NCBI RefSeq assembly: GCF_039521325.1
Contig: NZ_BAAACD010000011.1
Reading direction: 5' to 3' (one strand)
Origin: Clostridium_X cadaveris
GTDB taxonomy: Bacteria; Bacillota; Clostridia; Clostridiales; Clostridiaceae
Length of the DNA stretch: 64,000 bases
The notes under the pieces are model-generated. The model was not told where the DNA came from. It worked only from the letters and a program-made list of their open reading frames with translations, and did no database searches. Shown piece after piece: positions 24,767-33,873 of this stretch (position 1 is its first letter; each line of letters begins with the position of its first letter). The translations under genes were made by a program, and so were the position numbers.

Positions 24767-25489
24767 ATGAAAGCTGTATTGATAACTGGTGGAACAAAGG
24801 GAATAGGAAGAGAAATTGCAGAAAATTATTTAAAAAAGGGTTATTTAGTAATTGTAAACTATGCAAATTCAGATAAAGATGCTGAAGAATTTAAAGATGA
24901 TATGATAGGTTACAGTGGTAAACTATTTATTGTTAAGGCCGACCTTTCAAAGATAGAAGGTATGGAATTATTGGTAGAGGAGTTCTCTAGGCTTAATGTA
25001 AATTTGGATATATTGATTTTAAATGCAGGTTTTACAAAAAGAGAAAGCTTTGAGGATATATCTTATGAGAGCTGGAGCAGAGTGATAGATGGAAACTTCA
25101 ACATTCCATTTTTCCTAGTTCAAAAATTAAGTAATAACATAAATGAAAATGGAAGAATAATATTTATAAGCTCTGTTTTAGGTATAAAGGCAGATGCTTC
25201 GTCAATACAGTATGGCGTATCAAAAGGTGCTTTAATGACATTAACTAAATATCTAGCAAAGTATTTTGCTTCAAAAAAAATAACGGTAAACTGCATTGCG
25301 CCTGGTTTCGTAGATACATCTTGGCAGAAAAATAAACCTATAGAACAAAGAGAGAGGATTAAAAATAAAACCTTAATTAAAAGGTTTGCTTATGTTAGTG
25401 AAATTGCGTCTGTGTGTATTACTTTAGAAGAAAATGAATATATAACAGGACAGACCATAGTCATTGATGGAGGATATTCCTTAAACTGA
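24767..25489 (+). CDS. short-chain dehydrogenase/reductase (FabG-like)
   Basis: 240 residues, classical SDR. The cofactor loop is TGGTKGIG, NAG is conserved, and the catalytic triad Ser136, Tyr149 and Lys153 has normal spacing. The C-terminus has the usual TGQTIVIDGGYS. It probably uses NAD(P)(H) to reduce or oxidise a precursor of the modification. A housekeeping FabG is unlikely because no fatty-acid gene is near. Last gene of the island, 16 bases after the nucleotidyltransferase; no clear terminator before the flagellar leader. Confidence 0.85.
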   Translation: MKAVLITGGTKGIGREIAENYLKKGYLVIVNYANSDKDAEEFKDDMIGYSGKLFIVKADLSKIEGMELLVEEFSRLNVNLDILILNAGFTKRESFEDISYESWSRVIDGNFNIPFFLVQKLSNNINENGRIIFISSVLGIKADASSIQYGVSKGALMTLTKYLAKYFASKKITVNCIAPGFVDTSWQKNKPIEQRERIKNKTLIKRFAYVSEIASVCITLEENEYITGQTIVIDGGYSLN

Positions 25490-25597
25490 TAAATAAACAA
25501 AAGAAACGACTTTAATTTTAAATTTAAAATGACACAAAAAAATAAAAAAATACATAGAAATATTGTAAAATATATAGAAAAAAATCTATTAAAGGTA

Positions 25598-25603
25598 TAT
25601 AAT
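25598..25603 (+). promoter_or_regulatory. candidate -10 element of the early flagellar operon
   Basis: TATAAT placed 18 bases before the c-di-GMP aptamer, so transcripts would start just ahead of it. No good -35 is visible at 16-18 bases upstream (the region is nearly all A/T), so the call rests on position and the perfect hexamer. Confidence 0.45.
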
Positions 25604-25621
25604 AGAATTATAAAAATTAAA

Positions 25622-25696
25622 TAGGGCAAAATTAGGGAAACCTAGTGACGCAAAGCTATAGGGGCTAAGATGAAAATTATGCCAGCCAGCTGCCAA
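25622..25696 (+). ncRNA. c-di-GMP-I riboswitch (GEMM) aptamer
   Basis: Conserved blocks are all present: AGGGCAAA, a TAGG-GAAA-CCTA helix with the GNRA tetraloop, GACGCAAAGC, a GGGGCTAA segment, and GCCAGCCAGCTGCC as the 3' side. GGCA (25625-25628) closes with TGCC (25691-25694). It lies in the 5' leader of the hook-basal-body operon, 265 bases before flgB. In C. difficile the equivalent aptamer before flgB turns flagellar genes off when c-di-GMP is high. Confidence 0.92.
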
Positions 25697-25772
25697 AGAG
25701 TCAGTGTACTTTTTGTTCTTTAAGACTATGTTTTATTAATGATATTAGGAATTATTATGTACTAGTTTGTTA

Positions 25773-25850
25773 TAAAACTCTATGTATTTTTATTTAGAGT
25801 TTTACGGGCTTGTATAAAAAAGATTAATATAGGGTGAAACAAAGCCTTTT
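25773..25850 (+). other. paired leader structures between aptamer and terminator
   Basis: A perfect 10-bp stem (25773-25782 with 25795-25804) lacks a T-tract. It is followed by GGCTTGT (25807-25813), which can pair with ACAAAGCC (25839-25846) with one bulge, just before TTTTTA. The second could be a weak terminator or part of the switching platform. Confidence 0.45.
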
Positions 25851-25855
25851 TAATG

Positions 25856-25888
25856 ATGCTACTCTCTTTGGAGGGAGCATTTTTTTAT
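25856..25888 (+). terminator. riboswitch expression-platform terminator
   Basis: ATGCT(A)CTCTC pairs with GAGGGAGCAT around a TTTG loop with one bulged A, followed by seven T. It lies between the c-di-GMP aptamer and flgB, so transcription of the 19-kb operon must pass it. Confidence 0.85.
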
Positions 25889-25959
25889 TGTCTACTATCA
25901 AAGAGTATAAGACTTAATATATTTTAAATTATTATTACTAAATATGGGGAGGGAAAATT

Positions 25960-26283
25960 GTGAAAGTATATGACCTTATAAAAAGCAGTTTAAATGCTAC
26001 AGAACTCAGGGGGAGGACTATTGCAAACAATATTGCAAATATAAATACTCCAGGATACAAGAGAAAATATGTTACTTTTGAAGAAACTCTAAAGGATGAA
26101 GAGATGCAGCATAAAATAGAAGTTAAAGAAGATAAATCAAATTCGATGAGAATCGATGGAAATAATATTGATTTGGAAAATGAGAAAGTAAATCAAGCTG
26201 CTAACTCTCTTATGTATAACGGTTTAGTAAGTATAACTAACACAAAGCTGGCCATAGCTAAAAGTGTTATAACAGGAAGGTAA
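25960..26283 (+). CDS. flgB: flagellar basal-body rod protein FlgB
   Basis: 107 residues from a GTG with GGGGAGGG 6 bases upstream. The rod signature LNATELRGRTIANNIANINTPGYK (core ANNIANINTPGYK) is present. FlgB is the most proximal rod subunit. Length is shorter than the usual 130 or so because the central loop is small. First gene after the riboswitch leader. Confidence 0.93.
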   Translation: MKVYDLIKSSLNATELRGRTIANNIANINTPGYKRKYVTFEETLKDEEMQHKIEVKEDKSNSMRIDGNNIDLENEKVNQAANSLMYNGLVSITNTKLAIAKSVITGR

Positions 26284-26288
26284 TTATT

Positions 26289-26693
26289 ATGAGTATATTT
26301 GGTGGAATGAGAATAAGTGCAAGTGGATTATCTGCTGAAAGATTAAGACTTGATGTGATATCATCAAACATTGCAAATGTAAGAACAACTAGAACAGAAA
26401 AAGGCGGGGCATATGTACGTAAAACTGCTGTGTTTTCTGAAAATTATGATAGGAATATGGGGATGCTTGGAGTAAAGGCAGTAAAAGTAGAAAAAGACAA
26501 CTCTCCATTGAAGAAAGAATATAATCCAACACATCCAGATGCTAATGCAGAAGGGTATGTGGAATATCCTAACGTGGATTTGTTAGTAGAGATGTCAGAT
26601 TTAATATCAGCTTCTAGGTCATATGAGTCCAATGTTGATACATTAAATGCTCAAAAAAATATGATTTCAAAAGCATTAGAAATAGGAAGGTAA
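26289..26693 (+). CDS. flgC: flagellar basal-body rod protein FlgC
   Basis: 134 residues with FGGMRISASGLSAERLRLDV and SSNIANVRTT at the N-terminus and VEYPNVDLLVEM plus SYESNVDTLNA at the C-terminus, all typical of FlgC. It assembles with FlgB in the rod. Six bases separate it from flgB. Confidence 0.95.
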   Translation: MSIFGGMRISASGLSAERLRLDVISSNIANVRTTRTEKGGAYVRKTAVFSENYDRNMGMLGVKAVKVEKDNSPLKKEYNPTHPDANAEGYVEYPNVDLLVEMSDLISASRSYESNVDTLNAQKNMISKALEIGR

Positions 26694-26705
26694 GAGGTGA
26701 AATCT

Positions 26706-27005
26706 ATGAATGTACAATCCATTGGAACAAGCTCTCTATTAAATAATATAGAAACTAAAAAAACATCTATTGAGCCTGAAAACGAAAACAATTTTTCTAA
26801 AATGATAAATGATGCTATAGGAAAGGTAAATGATTCTCAAATAAATGCAGACAACAAAATAGAAAGCTTTGTAAAAGGCGAAGATGTCAACATGCATGAG
26901 GTTATGCTTTCTATGCAGGAAGCTCAGATTTCAATGCAGCTTTTAATAGAAGTTAGAAATAAGGTAGTTGAAGCTTATCAAGAAGTAAATAAGATACAGC
27001 TTTAA
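26706..27005 (+). CDS. fliE: flagellar hook-basal body complex protein FliE
   Basis: 99 residues from the ATG at 26706, preceded by AAGAGGTG at 6 bases; the GTG at 26697 lies in that ribosome site. The C-terminus FVKGEDVNMHEVMLSMQEAQ is the FliE signature. FliE links the MS ring to the rod and is an early export substrate. Confidence 0.93.
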   Translation: MNVQSIGTSSLLNNIETKKTSIEPENENNFSKMINDAIGKVNDSQINADNKIESFVKGEDVNMHEVMLSMQEAQISMQLLIEVRNKVVEAYQEVNKIQL

Positions 27006-27031
27006 AGATATCTGTTAAGAGGTAAGAAAGA

Positions 27032-28567
27032 ATGCAGAAAAATTTTATACAGAGTCTCAAAGATTTTAAAACGAAAGTAATTACAGGATTTAAAAATTTA
27101 GATAAGAGAAAAAAATATGCTATAGGAATAGGATCAGTAGCAATAATATTAGCGATAGTATTTACTATAAGTTATAGTACAAAAAATAAATATGGTGTCT
27201 TATTTTCAGGGCTTGATGCCAGTGATGCAGCTAATATATCAAAAGCATTAGAAGATAAAAAAGTTGAAACAAAGATAAAAGGTGATACCATATATGTTCC
27301 TAAGAAAGATGTAGACAAGCTTCGACTAGAACTATCACCAAGTATAAGTAATGGATCGAAGGGGTTTGAACTAATGGATGAGGGTTCTAATATATCCATG
27401 ACTGATGAAGAGTTTGAAATAAAAAAACTCAGAATGCTTCAAGGGGAATTAGAAAAAACCATAAAGACTTTCCCACAAGTAGAAGATGCAAGAGTGCATA
27501 TAACTCAAGGTGAAGAGTCTGTATTTAGTAAGAATACAAAGCAAGGTAAGGCGGCGGTTTATGTATCTCTTAAAGCTGGAAGAAACTTAGAAGAAAGTCA
27601 GATCAAATCAATTATTTCATTAGTTTCAGCTAGCAGTAGAAATATACCAAAGCAAAATATAGAAGTTATAGATCAAAATATGACTCTACTTTCAGAAGGG
27701 ATATATGATGAAAACGGAAATGTTATAAAAGGTGGAAGTGGAGGACTAGCTACTTCCAGAGATGCCGAAAAACAGCTTGGAAAAGATCTTCAAAAGTCGG
27801 TGATATCCATGTTGGAGCCTATATTTGGTAAAGATAAAGTTAAAGCATCGGTAAATGCAAGTTTAAATTTTGATACTGTAGAAAAAAATGAGGTAAAAAT
27901 AGATCCAGATAAGGTTATAAAATCTGAATCTAAAAGTGAAAATTCATCTACCGATAAAATTCAGACAGGATCACCTGTGGATAATAATATGACTAATACA
28001 GCACAAGGTAATGACACCAATATTAAGTCAAAAGAAGAAAAAATCGAATATGAGGTTGGTAAGACAGAAACAAAGACAATAACAACTTCAGGAAATGTAA
28101 AACGTATAACTGCTTCAGTAGCCATAGATGGAAATCTTATACCGGAACAGATAGGAAATGTTGAAAAAATGGTATATGCTGCTATAGGCATGGATAATAA
28201 CAGGGGGGATCAGCTATCTGTAGTATCTATGAGATTTAATAGTACAGAAGATAATGTGTTTGACAAAGAGAAAAATGCTGCAGAAGCTTTAAAACAAAGA
28301 AAAATGACATATGGTATAGGTGTAATCATAGTATTAATAGCAATTATTGTAGGGATTATTCTTTATAGAAGAAGAAAGGCAAGAAATGAGGAAGAAGATG
28401 AACTTGAAGATTCTAATGATTATCTTGCAAATATTATAAAAGAAAAAGAAATTGAGTCAGAAAAAGATAAATATAAGGAGCCAACCTTAGAAGATCAAGT
28501 TAAGAGTATAGTTTCTAAGAATCCTGATGAAGTGACAAAATTAATAAAGACATGGCTAAATGATTAA
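27032..28567 (+). CDS. fliF: flagellar MS-ring protein FliF
   Basis: 511 residues with two membrane helices, at about 26-46 and 431-450 (GIGVIIVLIAIIVGIILYRR), and a periplasmic-side domain between them, including YGVLFSGLDASDAANI and a helix with FPQVEDARVHI. A low-complexity Ser/Asn/Lys/Glu linker at about 290-340 is typical. The C-terminal acidic tail binds FliG. FliF polymerises into the base of the motor. Confidence 0.96.
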   Translation: MQKNFIQSLKDFKTKVITGFKNLDKRKKYAIGIGSVAIILAIVFTISYSTKNKYGVLFSGLDASDAANISKALEDKKVETKIKGDTIYVPKKDVDKLRLELSPSISNGSKGFELMDEGSNISMTDEEFEIKKLRMLQGELEKTIKTFPQVEDARVHITQGEESVFSKNTKQGKAAVYVSLKAGRNLEESQIKSIISLVSASSRNIPKQNIEVIDQNMTLLSEGIYDENGNVIKGGSGGLATSRDAEKQLGKDLQKSVISMLEPIFGKDKVKASVNASLNFDTVEKNEVKIDPDKVIKSESKSENSSTDKIQTGSPVDNNMTNTAQGNDTNIKSKEEKIEYEVGKTETKTITTSGNVKRITASVAIDGNLIPEQIGNVEKMVYAAIGMDNNRGDQLSVVSMRFNSTEDNVFDKEKNAAEALKQRKMTYGIGVIIVLIAIIVGIILYRRRKARNEEEDELEDSNDYLANIIKEKEIESEKDKYKEPTLEDQVKSIVSKNPDEVTKLIKTWLND

Positions 28568-28582
28568 AGGCAGGTGATAGGA

Positions 28583-29638
28583 ATGTACAGTGAAGTTTTA
28601 AAAAGTGGAAATGCTTATGATTTAGGAGAAATTAATAAAAATACTATAAGCGGTGCCAAAAAGTCAGCAGTGCTTTTAATGACAATAGGACCTGAACTTT
28701 CATCAAATATACTTAAGGAACTTACAGACAAGCAGGTCCAGAAAATTGGTGTTGAGATAGCTAATCTTCATAAGGTTACAGCTAAAGAAAGAAGAGAAAT
28801 ACTTAATGAGTTTCTTGATATAAGAAGTAGAAATGATTTTTCAATAGAAGGTGGAATGGATTACGCCAAAAGTTTGTTAAAGGGTGCATTTGATGATTCA
28901 AAAGCAAATAAACTTATGGAAGGAATAGAATATGAAACCTACACAAAAGTTTTTACTTCAGCTAGAAAAGCAGATGCAAATCAGATACTATCTTGCATCC
29001 AAGGAGAAAGTTCTCAAACTATAGCTATAGTACTTTCCCATATACAGCCGGAAAAGGCAGCTCAAATAGTATGTAAATTAGATGAAAACCTTCAAAGAGA
29101 GGTTGCCTTGAAGATGGGAACTATATCAAATGTTTCATTGGTAGTAATAAAAGCAGTTGACAGCATTTTAGAAAGGAAACTTTCTAGTATAGGAGATGAA
29201 AAACTTAACTCATCAAATGGATTTGACAGTCTTTTAGACATATTAAATAAGGTAGATGGAAAAACAGAAAAAAATATAATAAGTTTTTTAGAGAATAAAA
29301 ACAGTATTCTTGCAGATAAAGTTAAGTCTAGCATGTTTGCTTTTGAAGACATTGTTACTCTTGATAGTATTTCAATTCAAAGAATATTAAAAGAGGTGAA
29401 TTTAAAAGATATAGCTATAGCTCTTAAAGGCGGAGATGATAAAATACTACAAATTATATTAAATAACCAATCTAATAGAGCATCTGAGGTATTAAAAGAA
29501 GAAATCAATCTTCTTGGACCGTTGAAATTATCTCAAATAGATGAGTCAAAGAGAAATATAGTAAAGATTGTAAGAAAATTAGAGCAAGAAGGTTTGATAA
29601 GTCTAGAAAACGAACCGGAGGATGAGCTTATTGTCTAG
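28583..29638 (+). CDS. fliG: flagellar motor switch protein FliG
   Basis: 351 residues from the ATG at 28583, where AGGTGAT pairs with the 16S end; a GTG at 28574 lies inside that site. Motifs are KKSAVLLMTIGPELSSNI at the N-terminus and the torque helix region MFAFEDIVTLDSISIQRIL, with LGPLKLSQID near the end. FliG joins FliF to the C-ring and contacts MotA. Its end overlaps fliH by 17 bases. Confidence 0.96.
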   Translation: MYSEVLKSGNAYDLGEINKNTISGAKKSAVLLMTIGPELSSNILKELTDKQVQKIGVEIANLHKVTAKERREILNEFLDIRSRNDFSIEGGMDYAKSLLKGAFDDSKANKLMEGIEYETYTKVFTSARKADANQILSCIQGESSQTIAIVLSHIQPEKAAQIVCKLDENLQREVALKMGTISNVSLVVIKAVDSILERKLSSIGDEKLNSSNGFDSLLDILNKVDGKTEKNIISFLENKNSILADKVKSSMFAFEDIVTLDSISIQRILKEVNLKDIAIALKGGDDKILQIILNNQSNRASEVLKEEINLLGPLKLSQIDESKRNIVKIVRKLEQEGLISLENEPEDELIV

Positions 29639-30383
29639 AAATAAAAGCATACTTAAAAATAAAGATATAGAAGTAAGTGGGAAAATAAGTCTTAATATAT
29701 CTTCATCTGAAGAAACTTTAAATATAGCAGAAAGTCTAATTAAAGAAAAACATGATATAGAAAAAAAGATTCTAGAAGCATCTAAAGAGTACGAAAAAAT
29801 AATTGAAGAAACAGAAAATAAAAGAAAAGACATAATAAGTGATGCTAAAGAAAAGGCAAAATCTATAGAGAAAAAAGCTTATGAACAAGGTTACGGAGAA
29901 GGACAAAAAAATGGGTATGAAGATGGATTTAAAGAAGCATATGAAAAGAATATAGAAAAAGCTAGAGAAGAAAGCGAAAAAATAAAAGAAGAAGGATACA
30001 AAACCCTATTAGAAATAAAAAATGAAGCAGCTAACTATATGAAAGAAAATAAGGCAAACATTTTGAAGATATCAATAAAAATAGCAGAACAAGTCTTGAG
30101 AGATAGATTAGAAGATGAATCGGTTATGAATGATCTTCTTGAAAATGTGATAAAGGAATATGACTTGAAAAGAGATTTGATTATAAAAATAAATCCTATC
30201 TATGAAGAAAAAGTAAAACAAAGTTTATGTGAAATGATCGGAAAGTTTAATTCATCTCAAAAAATTTTTGTAATGTCTGATTCTAATATAGCAAAAGGAA
30301 ATGCTGAAATTGAAACTAAAAGTGGAAAGCTTATAGTAGGGATAGACAGCGTATTAGCTAAGGTCAGAGAAGAACTGCTGTAA
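29622..30383 (+). CDS. fliH: flagellar export apparatus protein FliH
   Basis: 253 residues. The central part is a long charged coiled coil with GxxxG-like repeats (YEQGYGEGQKNGYEDGFKEA), a FliH hallmark. The C-terminal domain (from about 150) resembles the V/F-type ATPase stalk subunit. FliH regulates the FliI ATPase encoded next. It overlaps the end of fliG. Confidence 0.88.
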   Translation: MSLLSRNKSILKNKDIEVSGKISLNISSSEETLNIAESLIKEKHDIEKKILEASKEYEKIIEETENKRKDIISDAKEKAKSIEKKAYEQGYGEGQKNGYEDGFKEAYEKNIEKAREESEKIKEEGYKTLLEIKNEAANYMKENKANILKISIKIAEQVLRDRLEDESVMNDLLENVIKEYDLKRDLIIKINPIYEEKVKQSLCEMIGKFNSSQKIFVMSDSNIAKGNAEIETKSGKLIVGIDSVLAKVREELL

Positions 30384-30393
30384 TGGAGGAAAT

Positions 30394-31701
30394 ATGATTT
30401 CTATTGATTTTGATAAAACTTTAAAAAAGATTACAAATATAACACCATATATATCAGAGGGAAAAGTAAAAAAGGTAATAGGTCTTACAATTGAAGTTGA
30501 GGGGCTTAAGACTTTTGTAGGTGAGTTATGTACTATATATAATCAAAATAATAATCCGGTAAATTGTGAAGTTGTAGGTTTTAGAGAAAATGAAATAATA
30601 CTTATGCCTTTAGGAGAATTAGTAGGAATAGGACCTGGATGTAGAGTTGTATCTAGCGGTCATCCATGCAGTGTCATATGCAGTAATGAACTTTTGGGAA
30701 AGGTTATAGATCCTATAGGAACTCCCATAGATGGTAGCAGAATATATGATGGTGAGAGATACAGTTTATTTAATAAACCACCTGATCCTATGAAAAGAAA
30801 GAGAATAAAAACGGTTATGCCTACAGGAATAAAAGCTATAGATGGATTTTTAACATGTGGGGAAGGACAGAGAATAGGTATCTTTGCAGGAAGTGGTGTT
30901 GGAAAAAGTACTACTTTAGGTATGATTGCCAAAGCTGCAGAGGCAGATGTTAATGTCATAGCCCTCATAGGAGAAAGAGGAAGAGAGGTTATGGATTTTA
31001 TAGAGAGGGATTTGGGTTCTGAAGGAATGAAAAAATCAGTAGTTGTATGTGCTACATCAGATAATTCACCACTTTTAAGACTTAAAGGAGCTCTTACAGC
31101 TACATCTATTGCAGAATACTTTAGAGATCAAGGTAAAAAAGTAATTCTTATGATGGATTCAGTAACAAGATTTGCAATGGCACAAAGAGAAGTTGGACTT
31201 GCTATTGGAGAACCACCAGCTCAAAAAGGATATACACCTTCGGTATTTGCAGAACTTCCAAAGCTAATGGAAAGAACAGGGTTATCTGATAGAGGATCTA
31301 TAACAGCATTTTATACAGTGCTTGTAGATGGAGATGATTTTAATGAACCTATTGCTGATGCTGTTAGAGGAATACTTGACGGACATATAGTTTTATCAAG
31401 AGAATTAGCTCACAAAAATCATTACCCAGCTATAGATATTTCAAATAGTATAAGCCGTTTAATGAATGATATATGTGAAGAAGAACATAAAATGGCTGCA
31501 TCTCATGGAAGAGATATAATTGCAACCTATAAAGAGTCAGAAGATCTTATAAATATAGGAGCTTATGAACAGGGTTCAAATCCTAAAATAGATGAAGCAA
31601 TAGAGTATATAAGTAAAATTAACAACTTCTTAAAACAAAAAACTACTATAAAGAGTTCTTTTCAAGAAAGCATAAAAGATTTAAAAGACATATTTAATTA
31701 A
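30394..31701 (+). CDS. fliI: flagellum-specific ATPase FliI
   Basis: 435 residues, related to F1-ATPase beta. Walker A is FAGSGVGKSTTLG with Lys171; GERGREVMDF and the Walker B LMMDSVTRFAMAQRE follow. A C-terminal DIIATYKESEDLINIGAY is family-typical. It powers or primes substrate entry to the type III flagellar export gate. AATGGAGG precedes the ATG. Confidence 0.97.
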   Translation: MISIDFDKTLKKITNITPYISEGKVKKVIGLTIEVEGLKTFVGELCTIYNQNNNPVNCEVVGFRENEIILMPLGELVGIGPGCRVVSSGHPCSVICSNELLGKVIDPIGTPIDGSRIYDGERYSLFNKPPDPMKRKRIKTVMPTGIKAIDGFLTCGEGQRIGIFAGSGVGKSTTLGMIAKAAEADVNVIALIGERGREVMDFIERDLGSEGMKKSVVVCATSDNSPLLRLKGALTATSIAEYFRDQGKKVILMMDSVTRFAMAQREVGLAIGEPPAQKGYTPSVFAELPKLMERTGLSDRGSITAFYTVLVDGDDFNEPIADAVRGILDGHIVLSRELAHKNHYPAIDISNSISRLMNDICEEEHKMAASHGRDIIATYKESEDLINIGAYEQGSNPKIDEAIEYISKINNFLKQKTTIKSSFQESIKDLKDIFN

Positions 31702-31712
31702 GGAGGAGAAGT

Positions 31713-32153
31713 ATGGAGAACTTCAAATTTAGACTTCAAAATGTTCTAGATTTTAAGCTGAAAAATGAAGACCAGTGCAAAATAAAGTATTCTAAAGCAC
31801 AGAATGAGAAAAAAGTCGTTGAAGAAGAACTAAAAACTTTGAAATCAAATTATGAAAAATATGCTTTAGAAATAGATGTTGAGGATACAATTGAAAGAAG
31901 GATAACCTCTAATTATTTAACGTTTATATCTAATATGATAGATAAAACAAATTTGGAATTAAATGAGAAGAAACTTCTTGAAAATGAAGCACGATTAGAT
32001 TTGCTTAACAAACAAATAGAAAGAAAATCTTTAGAGAAGTTAAAAGAAGATAAGTATAGTTCTTATAAAAAAATAGTTGCTCAAAAGGAACAATCTATAA
32101 ATGATGAGTTTGGAATATATTCTTATTTTAGAAATGCAGCTCAAGAGATTTAG
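31713..32153 (+). CDS. fliJ: flagellar export protein FliJ
   Basis: 146 residues, almost wholly a charged coiled coil, beginning FKFRLQNVLDFKLKNEDQCK, the usual FliJ start. It acts as a stalk-like coupler between FliI and FlhA. Position between fliI and fliK is canonical. Confidence 0.87.
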   Translation: MENFKFRLQNVLDFKLKNEDQCKIKYSKAQNEKKVVEEELKTLKSNYEKYALEIDVEDTIERRITSNYLTFISNMIDKTNLELNEKKLLENEARLDLLNKQIERKSLEKLKEDKYSSYKKIVAQKEQSINDEFGIYSYFRNAAQEI

Positions 32154-32166
32154 GAGTTTGATAAAT

Positions 32167-33351
32167 ATGAAAATAGATGTTTTAACAACAAATCTCAATA
32201 TTAATAAAGAATCAGAAATTAAAACAAATGGAAGCTCAGGAGATTTCTTATCACTTTTAGATAACTGTATAGAAGGTGTAAATATAGAGGAGGATTTAAA
32301 GAATTCTAATGAAAAAGAAGAAAATTTAAATGCTTTAACTGAGGCTATATTAAGATATCTAAATATATATATTACTCAACCAAATGAAGAAATGTCGTTT
32401 ATATCCAATTTTAATAAAATACAAGAAGAAACACCTTATAGTAAACCAAATTCTTTAGATATGGTAAATTCGTTTTATGAAAAAGATGATCTTTTATCTT
32501 TATTAAAAAACTTTATATCAAAAGAAGAGGCTGTTCAATTAGATGGACTTTTAGAAAAAATCATATCAAAGAATTTTGAAAAAGTAGATCTAAAAGATTT
32601 GTTTTTTGGATATAGAAAAGCAGATACAAAAAAAATACAAGAATTAAACATTAAAAATGAAGATATGTTTTTTAGAAATAATAGTATGAAAAATAATGTC
32701 ATATCTGATTTGGAGTTGTTTAAAGAAAAAATAAGTTTCATAAATTATAATGGTAGTTCTTTTAAAGAAGATGAAGTAGATATATTAAATTCAACCAAAA
32801 AGATTGATAGTAAGGAAATATTTAATGAGAGAGAAATACATCACTATAGCAGTGAATTTGGAATACTAAAAGAAATAGCATATTCAAATTTAGATAGGGA
32901 TAAAAATATAAAAAACTTTCAGCCTCTATTAGTAAGACAGCAATATATAATTGAAGATATTTTTAAAGCGACACAATATATAGTAAAGAAAAATATAAAA
33001 GAACTTAATGTGAAAATGAGTCCTAAGGATTTAGGGGATATGAATATAAGGTTTATAAAGAGTGATGAGGAAAATAAGTTTATAATTACACTAAATAAAA
33101 AGGACGTTTTAGGATTATTGAAAGAAAATTTAAATGATATAAAGACCTATTTGACTGAATTAAATGGCAGCACAAAACAGGTGTCAGTTGAGATAAGAAG
33201 TGAAAATCAAAGTGAATTTTCACAAAATCTAAACCAGCAATTTCACGAAGAAAATCCTAAAAAGCGAAGGGAAGAGAAAGTTTCAAATTTAGGTGCAAAT
33301 GGTGAAGAAAAAGTTTTGGGATTAGATGAAGAAATCAATTTACTCATATAA
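32167..33351 (+). CDS. fliK: flagellar hook-length control protein FliK
   Basis: 394 residues from the ATG at 32167 with TAGGAG upstream; a longer frame would overlap fliJ and has no ribosome site. The N-terminal two thirds are variable and Asn/Lys/Glu-rich. The C-terminal Flg-hook domain (about 280-365) has LNVKMSPKDLGDMNIRF and VSVEIRSENQ. FliK measures hook length and switches export specificity. Confidence 0.82.
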   Translation: MKIDVLTTNLNINKESEIKTNGSSGDFLSLLDNCIEGVNIEEDLKNSNEKEENLNALTEAILRYLNIYITQPNEEMSFISNFNKIQEETPYSKPNSLDMVNSFYEKDDLLSLLKNFISKEEAVQLDGLLEKIISKNFEKVDLKDLFFGYRKADTKKIQELNIKNEDMFFRNNSMKNNVISDLELFKEKISFINYNGSSFKEDEVDILNSTKKIDSKEIFNEREIHHYSSEFGILKEIAYSNLDRDKNIKNFQPLLVRQQYIIEDIFKATQYIVKKNIKELNVKMSPKDLGDMNIRFIKSDEENKFIITLNKKDVLGLLKENLNDIKTYLTELNGSTKQVSVEIRSENQSEFSQNLNQQFHEENPKKRREEKVSNLGANGEEKVLGLDEEINLLI

Positions 33352-33362
33352 GGAGAAGGGCT

Positions 33363-33845
33363 ATGAAAATAAATAATAATATAAACACTGCTTATAAAAA
33401 TTTAACTGAAAACGGAACTCCAATAATAGAAGCAGGAAAAGAAGTTGATAAAAATATTTTTCTTAAAATGTTAGTGGGTCAGATGACAAATCAAAACCCA
33501 TTTAATCCTCAAGATCCAACACAGTATGTAACTCAGCTTGCTCAGTTTTCAATGCTTGAGCAAACTATGAAGCTAAATTCAAGTATACAGTCACTTCTTG
33601 AAGTGAACAATGGAGTTTTAGCAAATAGTTCTTTACAAACTTCGGCATTTTTAATAGGAAATCATGTTGAAGTTTCACTTAAAAATGAAAATGCTGACTT
33701 GAAAAAATATTCGGGTATTGTTAAAGGTGCAACTATAAAAGATGGTATTGTGCATTTAGAAATAAAATTGGATGGAAGTGAGGAAGTTAAAGAATTTCCA
33801 TATTCATCATTAATAAAAGTAAATAAAATTAAGGAAATAGTTTAG
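33363..33845 (+). CDS. flgD: flagellar hook capping protein FlgD
   Basis: 160 residues, with the conserved DKNIFLKMLVGQMTNQNPFN and TQYVTQLAQFSMLEQ N-terminal stretch. FlgD scaffolds hook assembly. The C-terminal Ig-like part is short, as in many Gram-positives. Confidence 0.93.
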   Translation: MKINNNINTAYKNLTENGTPIIEAGKEVDKNIFLKMLVGQMTNQNPFNPQDPTQYVTQLAQFSMLEQTMKLNSSIQSLLEVNNGVLANSSLQTSAFLIGNHVEVSLKNENADLKKYSGIVKGATIKDGIVHLEIKLDGSEEVKEFPYSSLIKVNKIKEIV

Positions 33846-33873
33846 ATATTAAAGTAAAGGAGAGAAATATAGA

